Below, one piece after another: positions 11,025-20,242 of a stretch of 64,000 bases of DNA; the stretch's first letter is position 1; every line of letters starts with the position of its first letter. A model generated the notes under the pieces. That model did not search any database and was not told the DNA's origin. It saw nothing but the letters and a program-made list of their open reading frames with translations. The position numbers and the translations under genes were made by a program. The DNA comes from Anaerocolumna sp. AGMB13020 (GTDB taxonomy: Bacteria; Bacillota; Clostridia; Lachnospirales; Lachnospiraceae), in the NCBI RefSeq assembly GCF_033100115.1, contig NZ_CP136910.1, positions 5,100,001 through 5,164,000 of the forward strand, written 5' to 3'.

Positions 11025-11630
11025 ATGATAGCTATCATTGATTATGATGCAGGTAATTTAAAGAGTGTGGAAAAAGCTCTGCAATACCTGGGAGAAGAGA
11101 CAGTAGTAACAAGGGACAAAGAGGTAATATTGGCAGCGGATAAAGTTATCTTACCTGGTGTAGGAGCTTTTGGCGATGCTATGAATAAACTTCACAATTA
11201 TCATCTGGTGGATGTTATCAAAGAGGCAGCAGCCAGTGGTAAACCTTTCCTTGGTATCTGTCTGGGACTTCAGCTGATGTTTGAGTCCAGTGAAGAAGCC
11301 CCAGGAGTTGAAGGGTTAGGTATTTTAAAAGGTAAGATCGTATTGATACCGGACACCCCTGGACTTAAGATTCCTCATATGGGATGGAATTCTCTTGAGG
11401 TAAATGATAAGACAAGATTGTTTAAGGGCATCCAACAGCAATCCTATGTATATTTTGTGCATTCTTTTTATCTGAAAGCTGAAGCAGAAGAGGAAGTGGC
11501 CGCATCTGCTGAATACGGTGTTCATATTCATGCAGCAGTGGAAACAGGTAATATCTTTGCCTGCCAATTCCATCCGGAAAAAAGCGGTGAAGTTGGGCTT
11601 AAGATACTGAAAAATTTTGCAGGAATATAG
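11025..11630 (+). CDS. hisH: Imidazole glycerol phosphate synthase, glutaminase subunit HisH
   Basis: Class I glutamine amidotransferase subunit of 201 residues that releases ammonia from glutamine for HisF in histidine synthesis. The nucleophile C79 lies in [11 protein letters not shown], and the other triad residues are H183 and E185 in CQFHPEKSG. The family length is normal. GGAAAGGAC precedes the start. The stop codon overlaps the RBS of hisF, so the two are translationally linked and form the heterodimeric synthase. Confidence 0.96.
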   Translation: MIAIIDYDAGNLKSVEKALQYLGEETVVTRDKEVILAADKVILPGVGAFGDAMNKLHNYHLVDVIKEAAASGKPFLGICLGLQLMFESSEEAPGVEGLGILKGKIVLIPDTPGLKIPHMGWNSLEVNDKTRLFKGIQQQSYVYFVHSFYLKAEAEEEVAASAEYGVHIHAAVETGNIFACQFHPEKSGEVGLKILKNFAGI

Positions 11631-11640
11631 GAGGCCAGTA

Positions 11641-12405
11641 ATGTATACGAAACGAATAATCCCATGTCTGGATGTACATAACGGACGAGTAGTTAAAGGC
11701 ATTAATTTTGTAAACTTAAGAGATGCCGGTGACCCGGTAGAAATCGGGAAGGCATATGATAAAGCAGGCGCTGATGAACTGGTATTTTTAGATATAACTG
11801 CTTCTTCTGACGCAAGAGATATAAAGCTTGATATGGTAAGAAGAGTGGCTGAGACTGTTTTTATACCTTTTACTGTAGGTGGTGGAATCAGAAGTATAGA
11901 AGATTTCAAAGTAATTCTAAGAGAAGGCGCTGATAAAATAGCAGTAAATACAGCAGCTATCTTAAACCCCAATCTTATTTCAGAAGCTGCGGATAAGTTC
12001 GGACGTCAGTGTGTGGTTGTTGCCATGGATGCAAAAAAAAGGCCGGATGGCTCAGGCTGGAATATTTATAAAAACGGTGGAAGAGTAGATATGGGAATTG
12101 ATGCAGTTGAGTGGGCTATGCAGGCAGATAAGCTTGGGGCAGGAGAAATCCTGTTGACCAGCATGGATTGTGACGGAACAAAAGATGGTTATGATTTAGA
12201 GCTTACCAGAATTATATCTGATAATGTATCTATTCCGGTAATCGCTTCAGGAGGAGCAGGGAAGAAAGAACATTTTCTGGAAGCATTAACAAAGGGAAAA
12301 GCAGATGCTGTATTGGCGGCATCACTGTTTCATTATAAAGAGCTGGAAATCAGAGATTTGAAAGATTATCTGGCAGAAAACGATATAAGTGTCAGAAGGG
12401 ACTAA
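11641..12405 (+). CDS. hisF: Imidazole glycerol phosphate synthase, cyclase subunit HisF
   Basis: TIM-barrel cyclase of 254 residues that converts PRFAR plus ammonia to imidazole glycerol phosphate and AICAR. The catalytic aspartates D11 (IPCLDV) and D130 (VAMDAK) are both in place. The ATG at 11641 follows AGGAGGCCAGTA; a longer in-frame start at 11617 lies inside hisH and lacks support. It sits 10 bases after hisH. No other histidine biosynthesis gene follows; ung comes next at 12410. Confidence 0.97.
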   Translation: MYTKRIIPCLDVHNGRVVKGINFVNLRDAGDPVEIGKAYDKAGADELVFLDITASSDARDIKLDMVRRVAETVFIPFTVGGGIRSIEDFKVILREGADKIAVNTAAILNPNLISEAADKFGRQCVVVAMDAKKRPDGSGWNIYKNGGRVDMGIDAVEWAMQADKLGAGEILLTSMDCDGTKDGYDLELTRIISDNVSIPVIASGGAGKKEHFLEALTKGKADAVLAASLFHYKELEIRDLKDYLAENDISVRRD

Positions 12406-12409
12406 AGAT

Positions 12410-13084
12410 ATGAGTGGAATTACAAATGACTGGCTTAAGGCGATTGGCGGAGAATTTCAGAAACCTTATTATTCTAACCTATACCGTTTTGTAAAAGAAG
12501 AATATGGGTGTTACGAAATATTTCCAAAGTCAGAGGATATATTTAATGCATTTCATCTTACTCCTTTAAGTGAAGTTAAGGTGGTTATACTGGGACAGGA
12601 TCCCTACCATAATGTTAATCAGGCTCATGGACTGTGTTTTTCCGTTAAGCCCGAAGTTGATATACCGCCTTCGCTCCTGAACATCTATAAGGAACTACAG
12701 GAGGATATGGGACTAAAAGTACCTAATAACGGATATTTGGTGAAGTGGGCAAGTCAAGGTGTGCTGATGCTGAACACTGTTCTTACAGTAAGGGCGCATC
12801 AGGCAAACTCACATCAGGGCAGAGGCTGGGAGGAATTTACCGACGCTGTAATTCATGCTGTAAATGCAGAGGACAGGCCTATTGTATTCCTGCTTTGGGG
12901 CAGGCCAGCCGGACTTAAGAAATCCATGTTGACTAACCCGAAGCATTTAATATTGGAAGCACCCCATCCAAGTCCACTTTCTGCCTACAGAGGTTTCTTT
13001 GGATGTAAGCATTTTAGTAAAACAAATGAATTCTTAAAGGCAAATGGGCTTGCAGCTATTGACTGGCAGATTGAAGATGTATAG
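12410..13084 (+). CDS. ung: Uracil-DNA glycosylase
   Basis: Family 1 uracil-DNA glycosylase of 224 residues that removes uracil from DNA at the start of base excision repair. The water-activating D64 lies in GQDPYHNVNQAHG, and the second motif HPSPLSAYRGFFG carries H186. The ATG at 12410 is preferred, five bases after the hisF stop, with GAAGGG upstream; the in-frame GTG at 12389 is inside hisF. Likely cotranscribed with hisHF. Confidence 0.97.
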   Translation: MSGITNDWLKAIGGEFQKPYYSNLYRFVKEEYGCYEIFPKSEDIFNAFHLTPLSEVKVVILGQDPYHNVNQAHGLCFSVKPEVDIPPSLLNIYKELQEDMGLKVPNNGYLVKWASQGVLMLNTVLTVRAHQANSHQGRGWEEFTDAVIHAVNAEDRPIVFLLWGRPAGLKKSMLTNPKHLILEAPHPSPLSAYRGFFGCKHFSKTNEFLKANGLAAIDWQIEDV

Positions 13085-13505
13085 TTAAGAGATAAGCTGT
13101 ATAAAGGTATCATGCTGCAATAAGGGGATTTGCAATCTCATGGAATCGATAAGGTGTATAATACATGATAAGGCGTATTATACATAATAAGGCACATAGT
13201 ATAATAAGACACAGAGTACATAAAAAGGCAAACGAATATTTATAGAAACACGAATAATTGGTCTGATATATTTTTCTTTAAGTAAAACTGTAGTCAGACA
13301 TAAAGGTTACTGTAATAAGGTCTGTCATTGAAAACACCATGGCCTTTAGAACTTTTGTAGGATTACTCATAAGATTATTTTGATACGAAGAAAGCCCTCA
13401 CACCCCTACTAAAGAGTGGGAAGGGGAGGAGAGCCCAGTGTAGATATTTTAATCAGGAGGTTTGCGTAATGGTTAAATCTTACTAAGATAGAATAAGGAG
13501 TACCC
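13085..13505. other. Intergenic region between convergent ung and the exporter operon
   Basis: No gene is seen. From about 13149 to 13225 there are three or four very degenerate ~20-bp repeats of the form ATAAGGYGTATWATACAT. The rest is AT-rich, apart from the GC-rich imperfect hairpin described separately. Confidence 0.6.
13394..13436 (-). terminator. Possible terminator of the exporter operon
   Basis: A GC-rich imperfect hairpin (GCCCTC/GAGAGC outer pairs, CCCC/GGGG inner pairs) is followed on the minus strand by TTTCTT. It lies about 70 bases beyond the end of the last minus-strand permease gene. Confidence 0.4.
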
Positions 13506-14300
13506 TTAAACTGCCAAATCTCTCTTTGTATACAACTTATAAGCACCCCAAATAAGAAAAACCGAAAGAAGCAGCGTCAGGACAACAATAAAAATATTTA
13601 ACCCATTCCCTTTTATTATTTCCGGATAGCTGAAATATTTAAAAGGAGAGAGGATATTAAGAAAATTTAATCTGTCCGTGAGATCTGTAATCTTAGCAAG
13701 AAAATATGTGGCTATTACGATACCGGAGGCAATGGAACCAGTTGCTTTCGTTTTTATCTTTCGTGAGGCTAAAAGAGTACCGAAGGATAGGAAGAGCACC
13801 TGGAGTATCAGCATACTGACTAACAGCCATATGATAACGGAGGTAAGCTCACTTCCGCCATCAAAGGAAGCGGCAATAAGCAGAGAAGAAACCAGTGTAA
13901 CTGCATTTAAAAGAACAAGATTAATTGCCGCGCTTAGAAGCTTTGCTGTAAGGATTGCTCTTCTTGACACCGGTTTTGCCATTAAAAATTCAGTTGTTTT
14001 GTCTCTTTCTTCTTTGGCGACGATACTGTTTCCGAGTAGAACTGCATGAATAGCCAGAGTTATAGCAATATAAGTAAACAGAAAAGCATAGAAACCGCTC
14101 AGAGTCTTTACGTCAAAGGAAGCAAACCCAAACAAAGCTTTCATAGTATGTGGCATCTTGTCAAATATGTCACTGCTGTCACCTCCGGCTGCGTAAGCCG
14201 TGTACTTTCCCATTCCGCTTATTACCAATAAGGCCATGGATATGCTCCAGATAAGCAGTGATTTAAGATTGGATTTCATTTCGTGTTTCAATATATTCAT
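13506..14300 (-). CDS. ABC-2 type exporter permease (second of two)
   Basis: Integral membrane protein of 264 residues with about six predicted spans and an ABC-2 permease pattern (TTEFLMAKPVSRRAILTAKLL between early spans). It is the last gene of a minus-strand operon tetR-ATPase-permease-permease, starting 21 bases after the preceding permease gene, with AAAGGAGAAGGT before its ATG. The two permeases share the motif around KPVSR/KPISR and are paralogues that probably form a heterodimer with the ATPase. The exported substrate is unknown; family members export antimicrobials, lipids or sodium. Confidence 0.9.
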   Translation of the reverse strand: MNILKHEMKSNLKSLLIWSISMALLVISGMGKYTAYAAGGDSSDIFDKMPHTMKALFGFASFDVKTLSGFYAFLFTYIAITLAIHAVLLGNSIVAKEERDKTTEFLMAKPVSRRAILTAKLLSAAINLVLLNAVTLVSSLLIAASFDGGSELTSVIIWLLVSMLILQVLFLSFGTLLASRKIKTKATGSIASGIVIATYFLAKITDLTDRLNFLNILSPFKYFSYPEIIKGNGLNIFIVVLTLLLSVFLIWGAYKLYTKRDLAV

Positions 14301-14321
14301 ACCTTCTCCTTTCCCAACCTG

Positions 14322-15125
14322 TCAGCTGACAGCATGGATATCCTTTCTTAGAAACAAAATATAACTGACGGCAATGGAAATTACGGTTACCCCTAAACCC
14401 GTTAAAAAGTAGGATAATTCATAACTTCTGTGCTGGATGATGTACACGATATCGAAGTACTTAAAAGGAGAAAAATAACGCACGATATTGCCATGTTCAC
14501 CGGTTGTTAGTAAGGAACCTGCCAGGTATAAGCCAAATACGATACCTAAAGACAGTGGTAATACTGTTTTGAGTTTTCGAAAGAAAACAGAAATAACAAG
14601 GCCCAGGGAAAAGAAAATTATCTGAACGGATAGTAGGGTTAAATTAATTAAAAGAAATGTTCTGAATTCAAAAGCTTCTTGTTTTACCAAAGTAGCCAGG
14701 AGAAAAGACCCGCCAAAGAATATTGCATTCGTTATTATCAGAAGCAGAATAGCAGCAGCTATCTTAGCGGTTATCACAGTGGTCCTGGATATTGGTTTCA
14801 CAAAGAGAAAATCAGCAGTTCTTTCTCTTGATTCCTTTGTTAGAAGAGAAAGCCCCAGATTCATAGCCTGAATGGCACCACCTAATAAAACAAAGGAAAA
14901 GATCATGGAGTAATAACCCAATAGGGACGTCAGATAATCAATCTGGATTCCCAGCATCTCACGTATGGAAGGTGAATAATTTGCAAGCAGATTTTTGTAT
15001 TCCTCACCATCCTGTGCGATTAGCGGAAACATGGATAAGTAAAGAGCAGCCAGGGCAAGCAATGAAAAAATCCAGATAAATGTACTTTTTCGCTGGCTTT
15101 TTAACTCAAAACCTATTATATTCAT
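14322..15125 (-). CDS. ABC-2 type exporter permease (first of two)
   Basis: Membrane protein of 267 residues with about six spans, paralogous to the following permease (RTADFLFVKPISRTTVITAK). The start at 15125 gives MNIIGFEL and is preceded by AAGGAGG; a longer frame to 15206 runs into the upstream ATPase gene and is rejected. It begins four bases after the ATPase stop, so translation is coupled. Confidence 0.91.
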   Translation of the reverse strand: MNIIGFELKSQRKSTFIWIFSLLALAALYLSMFPLIAQDGEEYKNLLANYSPSIREMLGIQIDYLTSLLGYYSMIFSFVLLGGAIQAMNLGLSLLTKESRERTADFLFVKPISRTTVITAKIAAAILLLIITNAIFFGGSFLLATLVKQEAFEFRTFLLINLTLLSVQIIFFSLGLVISVFFRKLKTVLPLSLGIVFGLYLAGSLLTTGEHGNIVRYFSPFKYFDIVYIIQHRSYELSYFLTGLGVTVISIAVSYILFLRKDIHAVS

Positions 15126-15129
15126 ATTT

Positions 15130-16011
15130 TTAATCCTCCTTTGCATAATAATGCAGAAAGATTTCTTCCAGATCCGGCTCGGTAATGGATAGGTTTCTAA
15201 GATCAAGTTCTGCTATTTTTCTCAAGATATCATTCAGATTACCCTTAAATATAAAATCTGCTGTATTTTCCTTTACCTTAAGATCATTGATACCAGGTAC
15301 TTTGAAGCCTTTCAGATCCATTGTGGTCTTGGCCTCCAGGTGAACTCTCTTATAGCTGTTTTCCGAAAGAGTGCTCATTTTCTCAAGCTTAATAAGCTTA
15401 CCATCTTTAATAAAGGCTACACGACTGCATAATCTCTGGACCTCACTTAAAATATGGGAAGAAAAGAAGATGGTAGCCCCCTTTTTATTTTCTTCCTCCA
15501 TCAGTTCAAAGAATTTCTGCTGCATCAGAGGGTCTAGGCCACTGGTTGGTTCATCCAGTATAATCAGCTTTGGCTCGTGGAGAAGACCCTGTACGATACC
15601 AACTTTTTTCTTATTACCAAAGGAGAGGTCCTCTATTTTCTTTTTTAGGTCCAAATCCATGATTCTAGCAAGTTCCTGAATTCTCCTGCTGCAGTCTTTT
15701 TTATAAAAGCTGGCTGAATATTCTAGCAAATCGATGACTTTCATATTATCGTAATAAAATACTTCAGAAGGCAGATAACCTAGATCTTTTCTTACTTCCG
15801 GGTGAGCAGTGCAGTTCTTTCCGAAAATAGCTGCGGTTCCTGAATCAGGATAGATAAGACCTAAAAGGGTTCGTATAGTAGTTGATTTACCGGCTCCGTT
15901 TGGTCCGATAAAGCCAAATATCTCGCCTTCTGTAACCTGAAAGGATACATCCGAGATGCCTCTGGAATTACCATAGCTTTTGGTTAAATTGCTTATATCT
16001 ATAACATTCAT
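15130..16011 (-). CDS. ABC exporter ATP-binding protein
   Basis: ABC ATPase of 293 residues that powers the two adjacent ABC-2 permeases. The Walker A motif GPNGAGKS is at residues 36-43, the signature appears as LSFGN (129-133, in place of LSGGQ), and Walker B with the catalytic glutamate is LIILDEP (E154). The C-terminal ~80 residues form the extension common in drug- and bacteriocin-exporting ATPases. AGGAGG lies just before the ATG. It follows the TetR gene by 148 bases. Confidence 0.95.
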   Translation of the reverse strand: MNVIDISNLTKSYGNSRGISDVSFQVTEGEIFGFIGPNGAGKSTTIRTLLGLIYPDSGTAAIFGKNCTAHPEVRKDLGYLPSEVFYYDNMKVIDLLEYSASFYKKDCSRRIQELARIMDLDLKKKIEDLSFGNKKKVGIVQGLLHEPKLIILDEPTSGLDPLMQQKFFELMEEENKKGATIFFSSHILSEVQRLCSRVAFIKDGKLIKLEKMSTLSENSYKRVHLEAKTTMDLKGFKVPGINDLKVKENTADFIFKGNLNDILRKIAELDLRNLSITEPDLEEIFLHYYAKED

Positions 16012-16159
16012 AATAACCTCCTCTTTCTCCGTTATAACGGCAGAAATCTATTAAATGAGCCGAAAGGCTAACTGGAAAATTAATAGCAGAAAACACATTA
16101 CCTATTGCGGGAATAAATCATATCAATGGAAGCTGTATCTGGAACTTATAAAGAATATT

Positions 16160-16762
16160 CTACTTATACAAATTTGCCTTTAGTATATCCATGCATCTGT
16201 AATACTCCTGGCAGCGGGCTTCTAAATCTGTATAATTATGCGATGAGAATTCTTTTGCAAAACCCTCAGCCATCCAGACCAGCATTTTCATAACCAGTTT
16301 GACATCAACATCTTCTTTGAATTTTGAAATATCCATATTTTCAAAAGCTATATGGTTCCGATAAACCTCGCCTTCCGCAAGAATTACCTTTATTTCATTT
16401 CTAACGGCAGGGTCTTCTTCAAAATAAATATTTGTCAGAAAGGCAGGTATGGCTGCGTATTGCTTCATTACTGCAATTTTAACATCAGAAGCTAAAATTA
16501 TACGGTCAAAAAAATCTGTGACACTCTCATCAAAATTCGATTTGATTTCGTTTAACAGAAGATCGCTGCAAAATCGAACCAGATAAAGATACATATCTTT
16601 TTTTGTCCCAAAATAGTGAAATATCATTGCCTTTGAAATGCCAGCTTCCGCTGCAATATCGCTTACAGATGCTTTCTTATAATTGTGGCTGCCAAATACT
16701 TTTAAAGCGGCATCAATGATTTTCTGTTGTTTTTCCTCGGGCAGATTATTGAAATTTTCCAT
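16160..16762 (-). CDS. TetR-family repressor of the exporter operon
   Basis: Regulator of 200 residues. The N-terminal helix-turn-helix spans about residues 28-60 (SVSDIAAEAGISKAMIFHYFGTK), and the C-terminal ligand-binding domain is divergent. It is the first gene of the minus-strand operon, and two matching palindromes flank its own promoter, so it very probably represses itself and the exporter genes. GAGG precedes the ATG. The inducing ligand is unknown. Confidence 0.94.
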   Translation of the reverse strand: MENFNNLPEEKQQKIIDAALKVFGSHNYKKASVSDIAAEAGISKAMIFHYFGTKKDMYLYLVRFCSDLLLNEIKSNFDESVTDFFDRIILASDVKIAVMKQYAAIPAFLTNIYFEEDPAVRNEIKVILAEGEVYRNHIAFENMDISKFKEDVDVKLVMKMLVWMAEGFAKEFSSHNYTDLEARCQEYYRCMDILKANLYK

Positions 16763-16811
16763 CGTAAACCTCGTTATTTCTGTATTATAGAAAAATTATG
16801 AGTTATATTCG

Positions 16812-16858
16812 ACCGATTCGGTTAATGCTATTATAATCTTATAAACCGATTCGGTCAA
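16812..16858 (-). promoter_or_regulatory. tetR-exporter promoter with two TetR-type operators
   Basis: On the minus strand, TTGACC (16858-16853) and TATAAT (16835-16830) are 17 bp apart. Two identical copies of the 11-bp near-palindrome ACCGATTCGGT lie at 16812-16822 and 16845-16855, centres 33 bp apart (three helical turns). One overlaps the -35 box and one covers the start of transcription, a classic autorepression arrangement. Confidence 0.85.
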
Positions 16859-16891
16859 TAATAAAAATTATATATTTTGTAAATTTTACAC

Positions 16892-16920
16892 TTGACAAAT
16901 CAGAAAATGCTCCCTATAAT
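16892..16920 (+). promoter_or_regulatory. tyrS promoter
   Basis: TTGACA (16892-16897) and TATAAT (16915-16920) are separated by 17 bp: a consensus-level promoter for the T-box leader and tyrS. It is divergent from the tetR promoter about 35 bp away. Confidence 0.9.
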
Positions 16921-16929
16921 AGCTTTAAT

Positions 16930-17219
16930 TTCATACAAACAAAAAGCTATGATAAGAAGAAGTAGTAATCAGTAATCCATACAGAAAGCAACCGGTTGAT
17001 GAGAGGTGCATGGCAATCTGAGTATGAATACATCTTTGAGCTGCGCACCGAACAATTTAAGTAGGCTGCGACGTAACCTGCACACGTTATCGTGCTAGAG
17101 TATAACCCATCATGAATGGAGTACTCGAAGAGGTAAGCAATGTGAATTGTTTATAAATTAAAGGTGGTAACACGGGATATATGCTCTCGTCCTTTTTAGA
17201 AGGATGTGGGCTTTTTTTA
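16930..17219 (+). promoter_or_regulatory. T-box riboswitch (tyrosine) upstream of tyrS
   Basis: Leader RNA that senses uncharged tRNA-Tyr and switches between terminator and antiterminator. The specifier loop shows GAATAC with the Tyr codon UAC at 17029-17031. The T-box sequence AAGGTGGTAACACGG is at 17161-17175, and its UGGU (17165-17168) would pair with the tRNA ACCA end, in accord with discriminator A. A terminator stem with wobble pairs at about 17182-17211 precedes seven Ts (17212-17218). The remaining leader up to the ATG at 17410 holds nothing recognisable. Confidence 0.93.
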
Positions 17220-17409
17220 CGTTCTGGGAAAGTTTTTTATTCCTTTTCTGAGCAGACGCCTGGAGGTTAAGGTATCGATTAAGGCACCGTGGCAGTAGCA
17301 AGTGTCAAATTATTGTACTGAGGTTATACCTTACGGGTTTGATATCCCAAATGCAGTGATTATAAACAGTGCTTATCTCATAAATATTAGATGAGAAAGG
17401 ACAGAAAAA

Positions 17410-18618
17410 ATGATATCCGTTGAAGAGCAGATGAAAATCATAGCCAAAGGGGCTAAAGAAATCGTAGGAGAGGAGGATTTAAGGAATAAGCTGAAGAGAG
17501 CGGTAGAGCAGAATAAGGGACTTACTATTAAGCTTGGATTGGACCCGAGTGCTCCCGACATTCACCTGGGACATAGTGTAGTACTGCGAAAGATCAGGCA
17601 GATGCAGGATATGGGACACAAGGCAGTTATCGTTATTGGTGATTTTACAGGAAGAATCGGGGACCCTACCGGTAAATCCAAAGGCAGAACCGCACTTAGT
17701 GAAGAAGAAGTGAAAGAAAATGCAAGAACCTATACGGAGCAGATATTCGAAATTATGGACAGAGAAAAGACCGAAGTGGTATTTAACAGCAGCTGGCTGA
17801 AAGAACTTAATTTTGAAGAAGTCATACGTCTTGCCTCCTCCGTAACAGTTGCAAGAATATTGGAACGGGATGATTTTACAGAAAGATATAGGAATAATAT
17901 TCCCATCGGACTCCACGAATTCTTCTATCCCCTCATGCAGGCATATGATTCCGTGGCTCTGAATGCGGATATTGAAATAGGAGGAACCGATCAGACCTTC
18001 AACATTTTGATGGGGAGAAGTCTCTTAAAGTGGATGGGGAAGGAACCTCAGGCAGCTATCTTTCTTCCTATTCTGGAGGGACTTGACGGTGTGGAGAAGA
18101 TGAGCAAGAGCCTTGGCAACTACATCGGTATTCATGAAGATGCCAGCGTTATGTTTAAGAAAGTAATGGAAGTGCCGGATGATTTGATTATCAGATATTT
18201 CGAACTTGTGACAGATGAACATCCGGACAGGATAGCAGCACTGCAGGAAGAGTTGGAGAAAGGAGCTAATCCAAGAGATATCAAATACGAGCTTGCAAGA
18301 GTAATTACAACCCTCTATCACAGAGATAAGGCTGCGGAGGCCGAAAACTACTATCTGGAAGCCTTTCACCGAAAGGGCATACCGGATAGTATCCCTGAAC
18401 TGACCATAGAGCTAGATAAAGATACCCTGGCAGGTGTCATTCCCATACTTGTGCAGGAAAAATATGTACAGAGCGGCAGTGAATTCAGAAGGCTGTTGTC
18501 CCAGGGAGGTATTTCAATTAACGGTGAGATTCTTACCACCCAGGAACTTGACAGAGTTCTGATTTGTCAGGATGTTTTAAAAATTGGTAAAAAGAAATTT
18601 CTTCGGATCATTAAATAA
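17410..18618 (+). CDS. tyrS: Tyrosyl-tRNA synthetase (TyrZ-like)
   Basis: Class I synthetase of 402 residues that charges tRNA-Tyr. The HIGH-type motif is HLGH (52-55), and the second signature is a full KMSKS (230-234), which places it with the TyrZ-type group and not with the KFGKS type. A C-terminal S4-like RNA-binding domain covers about residues 340-402. GAAAGGA precedes the ATG. Expression is controlled by the T-box leader. Its 3' end overlaps the convergent pucR gene by 8 bp. Confidence 0.97.
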   Translation: MISVEEQMKIIAKGAKEIVGEEDLRNKLKRAVEQNKGLTIKLGLDPSAPDIHLGHSVVLRKIRQMQDMGHKAVIVIGDFTGRIGDPTGKSKGRTALSEEEVKENARTYTEQIFEIMDREKTEVVFNSSWLKELNFEEVIRLASSVTVARILERDDFTERYRNNIPIGLHEFFYPLMQAYDSVALNADIEIGGTDQTFNILMGRSLLKWMGKEPQAAIFLPILEGLDGVEKMSKSLGNYIGIHEDASVMFKKVMEVPDDLIIRYFELVTDEHPDRIAALQEELEKGANPRDIKYELARVITTLYHRDKAAEAENYYLEAFHRKGIPDSIPELTIELDKDTLAGVIPILVQEKYVQSGSEFRRLLSQGGISINGEILTTQELDRVLICQDVLKIGKKKFLRIIK

Positions 18619-19780
18619 CAAATTGCCATTCCTCTAAGAACAACAGAGTATTGATCAGCTGAGTAAATAAGGAATCCGATGGGGTATTAAGTAAGGTTTT
18701 GGCTTTTGAAAGGCGATACCGGATGGTATTCTGATGCTGGAACATCTCCAAAGAAGCAGCTTTTATATCCCAGTTGCATCGGTTTAAGGTCCTTAAGGTT
18801 CCTGTAAGATCAGAATGGTTTTCGGTGTCATAGCGGATTAGCTTATCCATTAACGTGTGATAGTATTCCAGGGCAGATTTATTCTCTGTCAGTGGCAGCA
18901 GGAAATGATACAATCCCAAGGCTGAGCTTAACATCTCTGGCACTCCTGTAAAACGGGCGGTAAGAGCGGAATAGATGCTTTTTCGAATACACAGGTCTAA
19001 TTGTTCCAGGGGATGGTAAGAGTCACAGATACCGGTATAATATTGCTCCCTGTCAAGGTACAGGGAGTTAAGCAGATAGGACAAGGCCTTATCTGCCTGA
19101 GGATAGATCGGTGTCCTGTCATAATAGTAAATGATAAGAAACCCTTTTTTGTATTTTGCTAAGAAAAAAGGCGGCAGGGTGGGGTTTTTTCCTCTCTGAT
19201 ATTGAAGTTGATTAAAGGTACGAAATATTTGATTCTCTCCTTCTGATTCTTTTCGAAGCAAATAGAAAGAGGCAATATTGGTTCCAAGATCAGTACTCAG
19301 CTCCTTGGCATAAGCAAGGACTTCAGTGGGAGTGAAAGCGGAGTTGAGAAGCTTTTGTATTTTTTCTTCATGATAATAATACCTTTGCTTGGACTTTATG
19401 TAGTCGTATACGTTAATAACGACATCCTCCATATATACATCGGAAAAGAGGAAAATTGGTATGCTTTTCTCATCTGCAAGTCTGATACAAGCAGGTGGCA
19501 ATTCCTGAAAATACACAGTTTTTACACCAATTCCTGATATATCACGTTCCATTAGATGCAAAAAAGCATCATAAATATAATCTGTTTGGTCTTTTGCAAA
19601 AAACAGAGAGGTTAGTACAAAGTCACCTTTGTTAAAATCATTATAGTTGTTTTCGATACTTTCGTATTCTAATATAACTACATTGGAAATTGTCTTAGTT
19701 AGTCCATCTTCTCCTGCAATAAGGTTAAATCTTTCAAATATATTAAGGTGAAGTAATTCAGATAGTTGTATCATACTCAT
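18611..19780 (-). CDS. PucR-family transcriptional regulator
   Basis: Regulator of 389 residues with an N-terminal PucR-type ligand domain (SELLHLNIFERFNLIAGEDGL...) and a C-terminal HTH_30 domain (IKAASLEMFQHQNTIRYRL), the arrangement of PucR/CdaR regulators of purine, sugar-acid or amino-acid breakdown. Two close in-frame ATGs (19780 and 19774) could both serve; AGAAAGG lies upstream. It is transcribed away from the rocB-like cassette that begins at 20243, so local control of that cassette is the natural inference. The 3' end overlaps tyrS by 8 bp on the opposite strand. Confidence 0.92.
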   Translation of the reverse strand: MSMIQLSELLHLNIFERFNLIAGEDGLTKTISNVVILEYESIENNYNDFNKGDFVLTSLFFAKDQTDYIYDAFLHLMERDISGIGVKTVYFQELPPACIRLADEKSIPIFLFSDVYMEDVVINVYDYIKSKQRYYYHEEKIQKLLNSAFTPTEVLAYAKELSTDLGTNIASFYLLRKESEGENQIFRTFNQLQYQRGKNPTLPPFFLAKYKKGFLIIYYYDRTPIYPQADKALSYLLNSLYLDREQYYTGICDSYHPLEQLDLCIRKSIYSALTARFTGVPEMLSSALGLYHFLLPLTENKSALEYYHTLMDKLIRYDTENHSDLTGTLRTLNRCNWDIKAASLEMFQHQNTIRYRLSKAKTLLNTPSDSLFTQLINTLLFLEEWQFVI

Positions 19781-20242
19781 ATAACCTTTCTGGAAAGTGA
19801 TTGATAATTACCGTGTTGCAGGTATATCTGACTGGAGGCGGTAATGCCCTAAGTCATACTATAAAAAAATCTTATGATTTCTATTATGCGAAGTAAATTT
19901 TATTATGTCAATAATTAACTCTTTGTAAAAATTACAAGCACGCAGGAGAATTTTCATAAGATGAACAGTAGCAGGGTCCAGTTCGTAATTATATAATACC
20001 TATATCAGAAAATATATAAAACACCATTTATAATTTGAAGAAAGGCTTTTAAATTTTTTAATAAATCAAAAGCCATATTTGAGATAGTATTTTGTTTATG
20101 GAAGGTCGAGAAATAGTAATCTTATATAGAGATAGAAATAGCGAGGGTGCTTAATTAGTAAGCATCCTTTTTTATTCACCAAAACTTGTTCTGTGGAGTA
20201 GATTATTTCTGATGGCAGAGAAAAAATCAGGGAGGAAATTTC
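19781..20242. other. Divergent regulatory region between pucR and the rocB-like cassette
   Basis: No ORF is seen on either strand. The region is very AT-rich and should contain both divergent promoters, but I could not pick a convincing -35/-10 pair. A terminator-like hairpin lies near the right end (listed separately), so the cassette may have a leader or a small RNA may end here. Confidence 0.55.
20144..20173 (+). terminator. Orphan intrinsic terminator upstream of the rocB-like gene
   Basis: The stem AGGGTGCTTA/TAAGCATCCT (20144-20153 with 20159-20168, one G-U pair) is followed by TTTTTT. No gene on this strand precedes it for over 1.5 kb, so it would end a leader transcript or small RNA, or act as an attenuator for the cassette. 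Confidence 0.75.
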
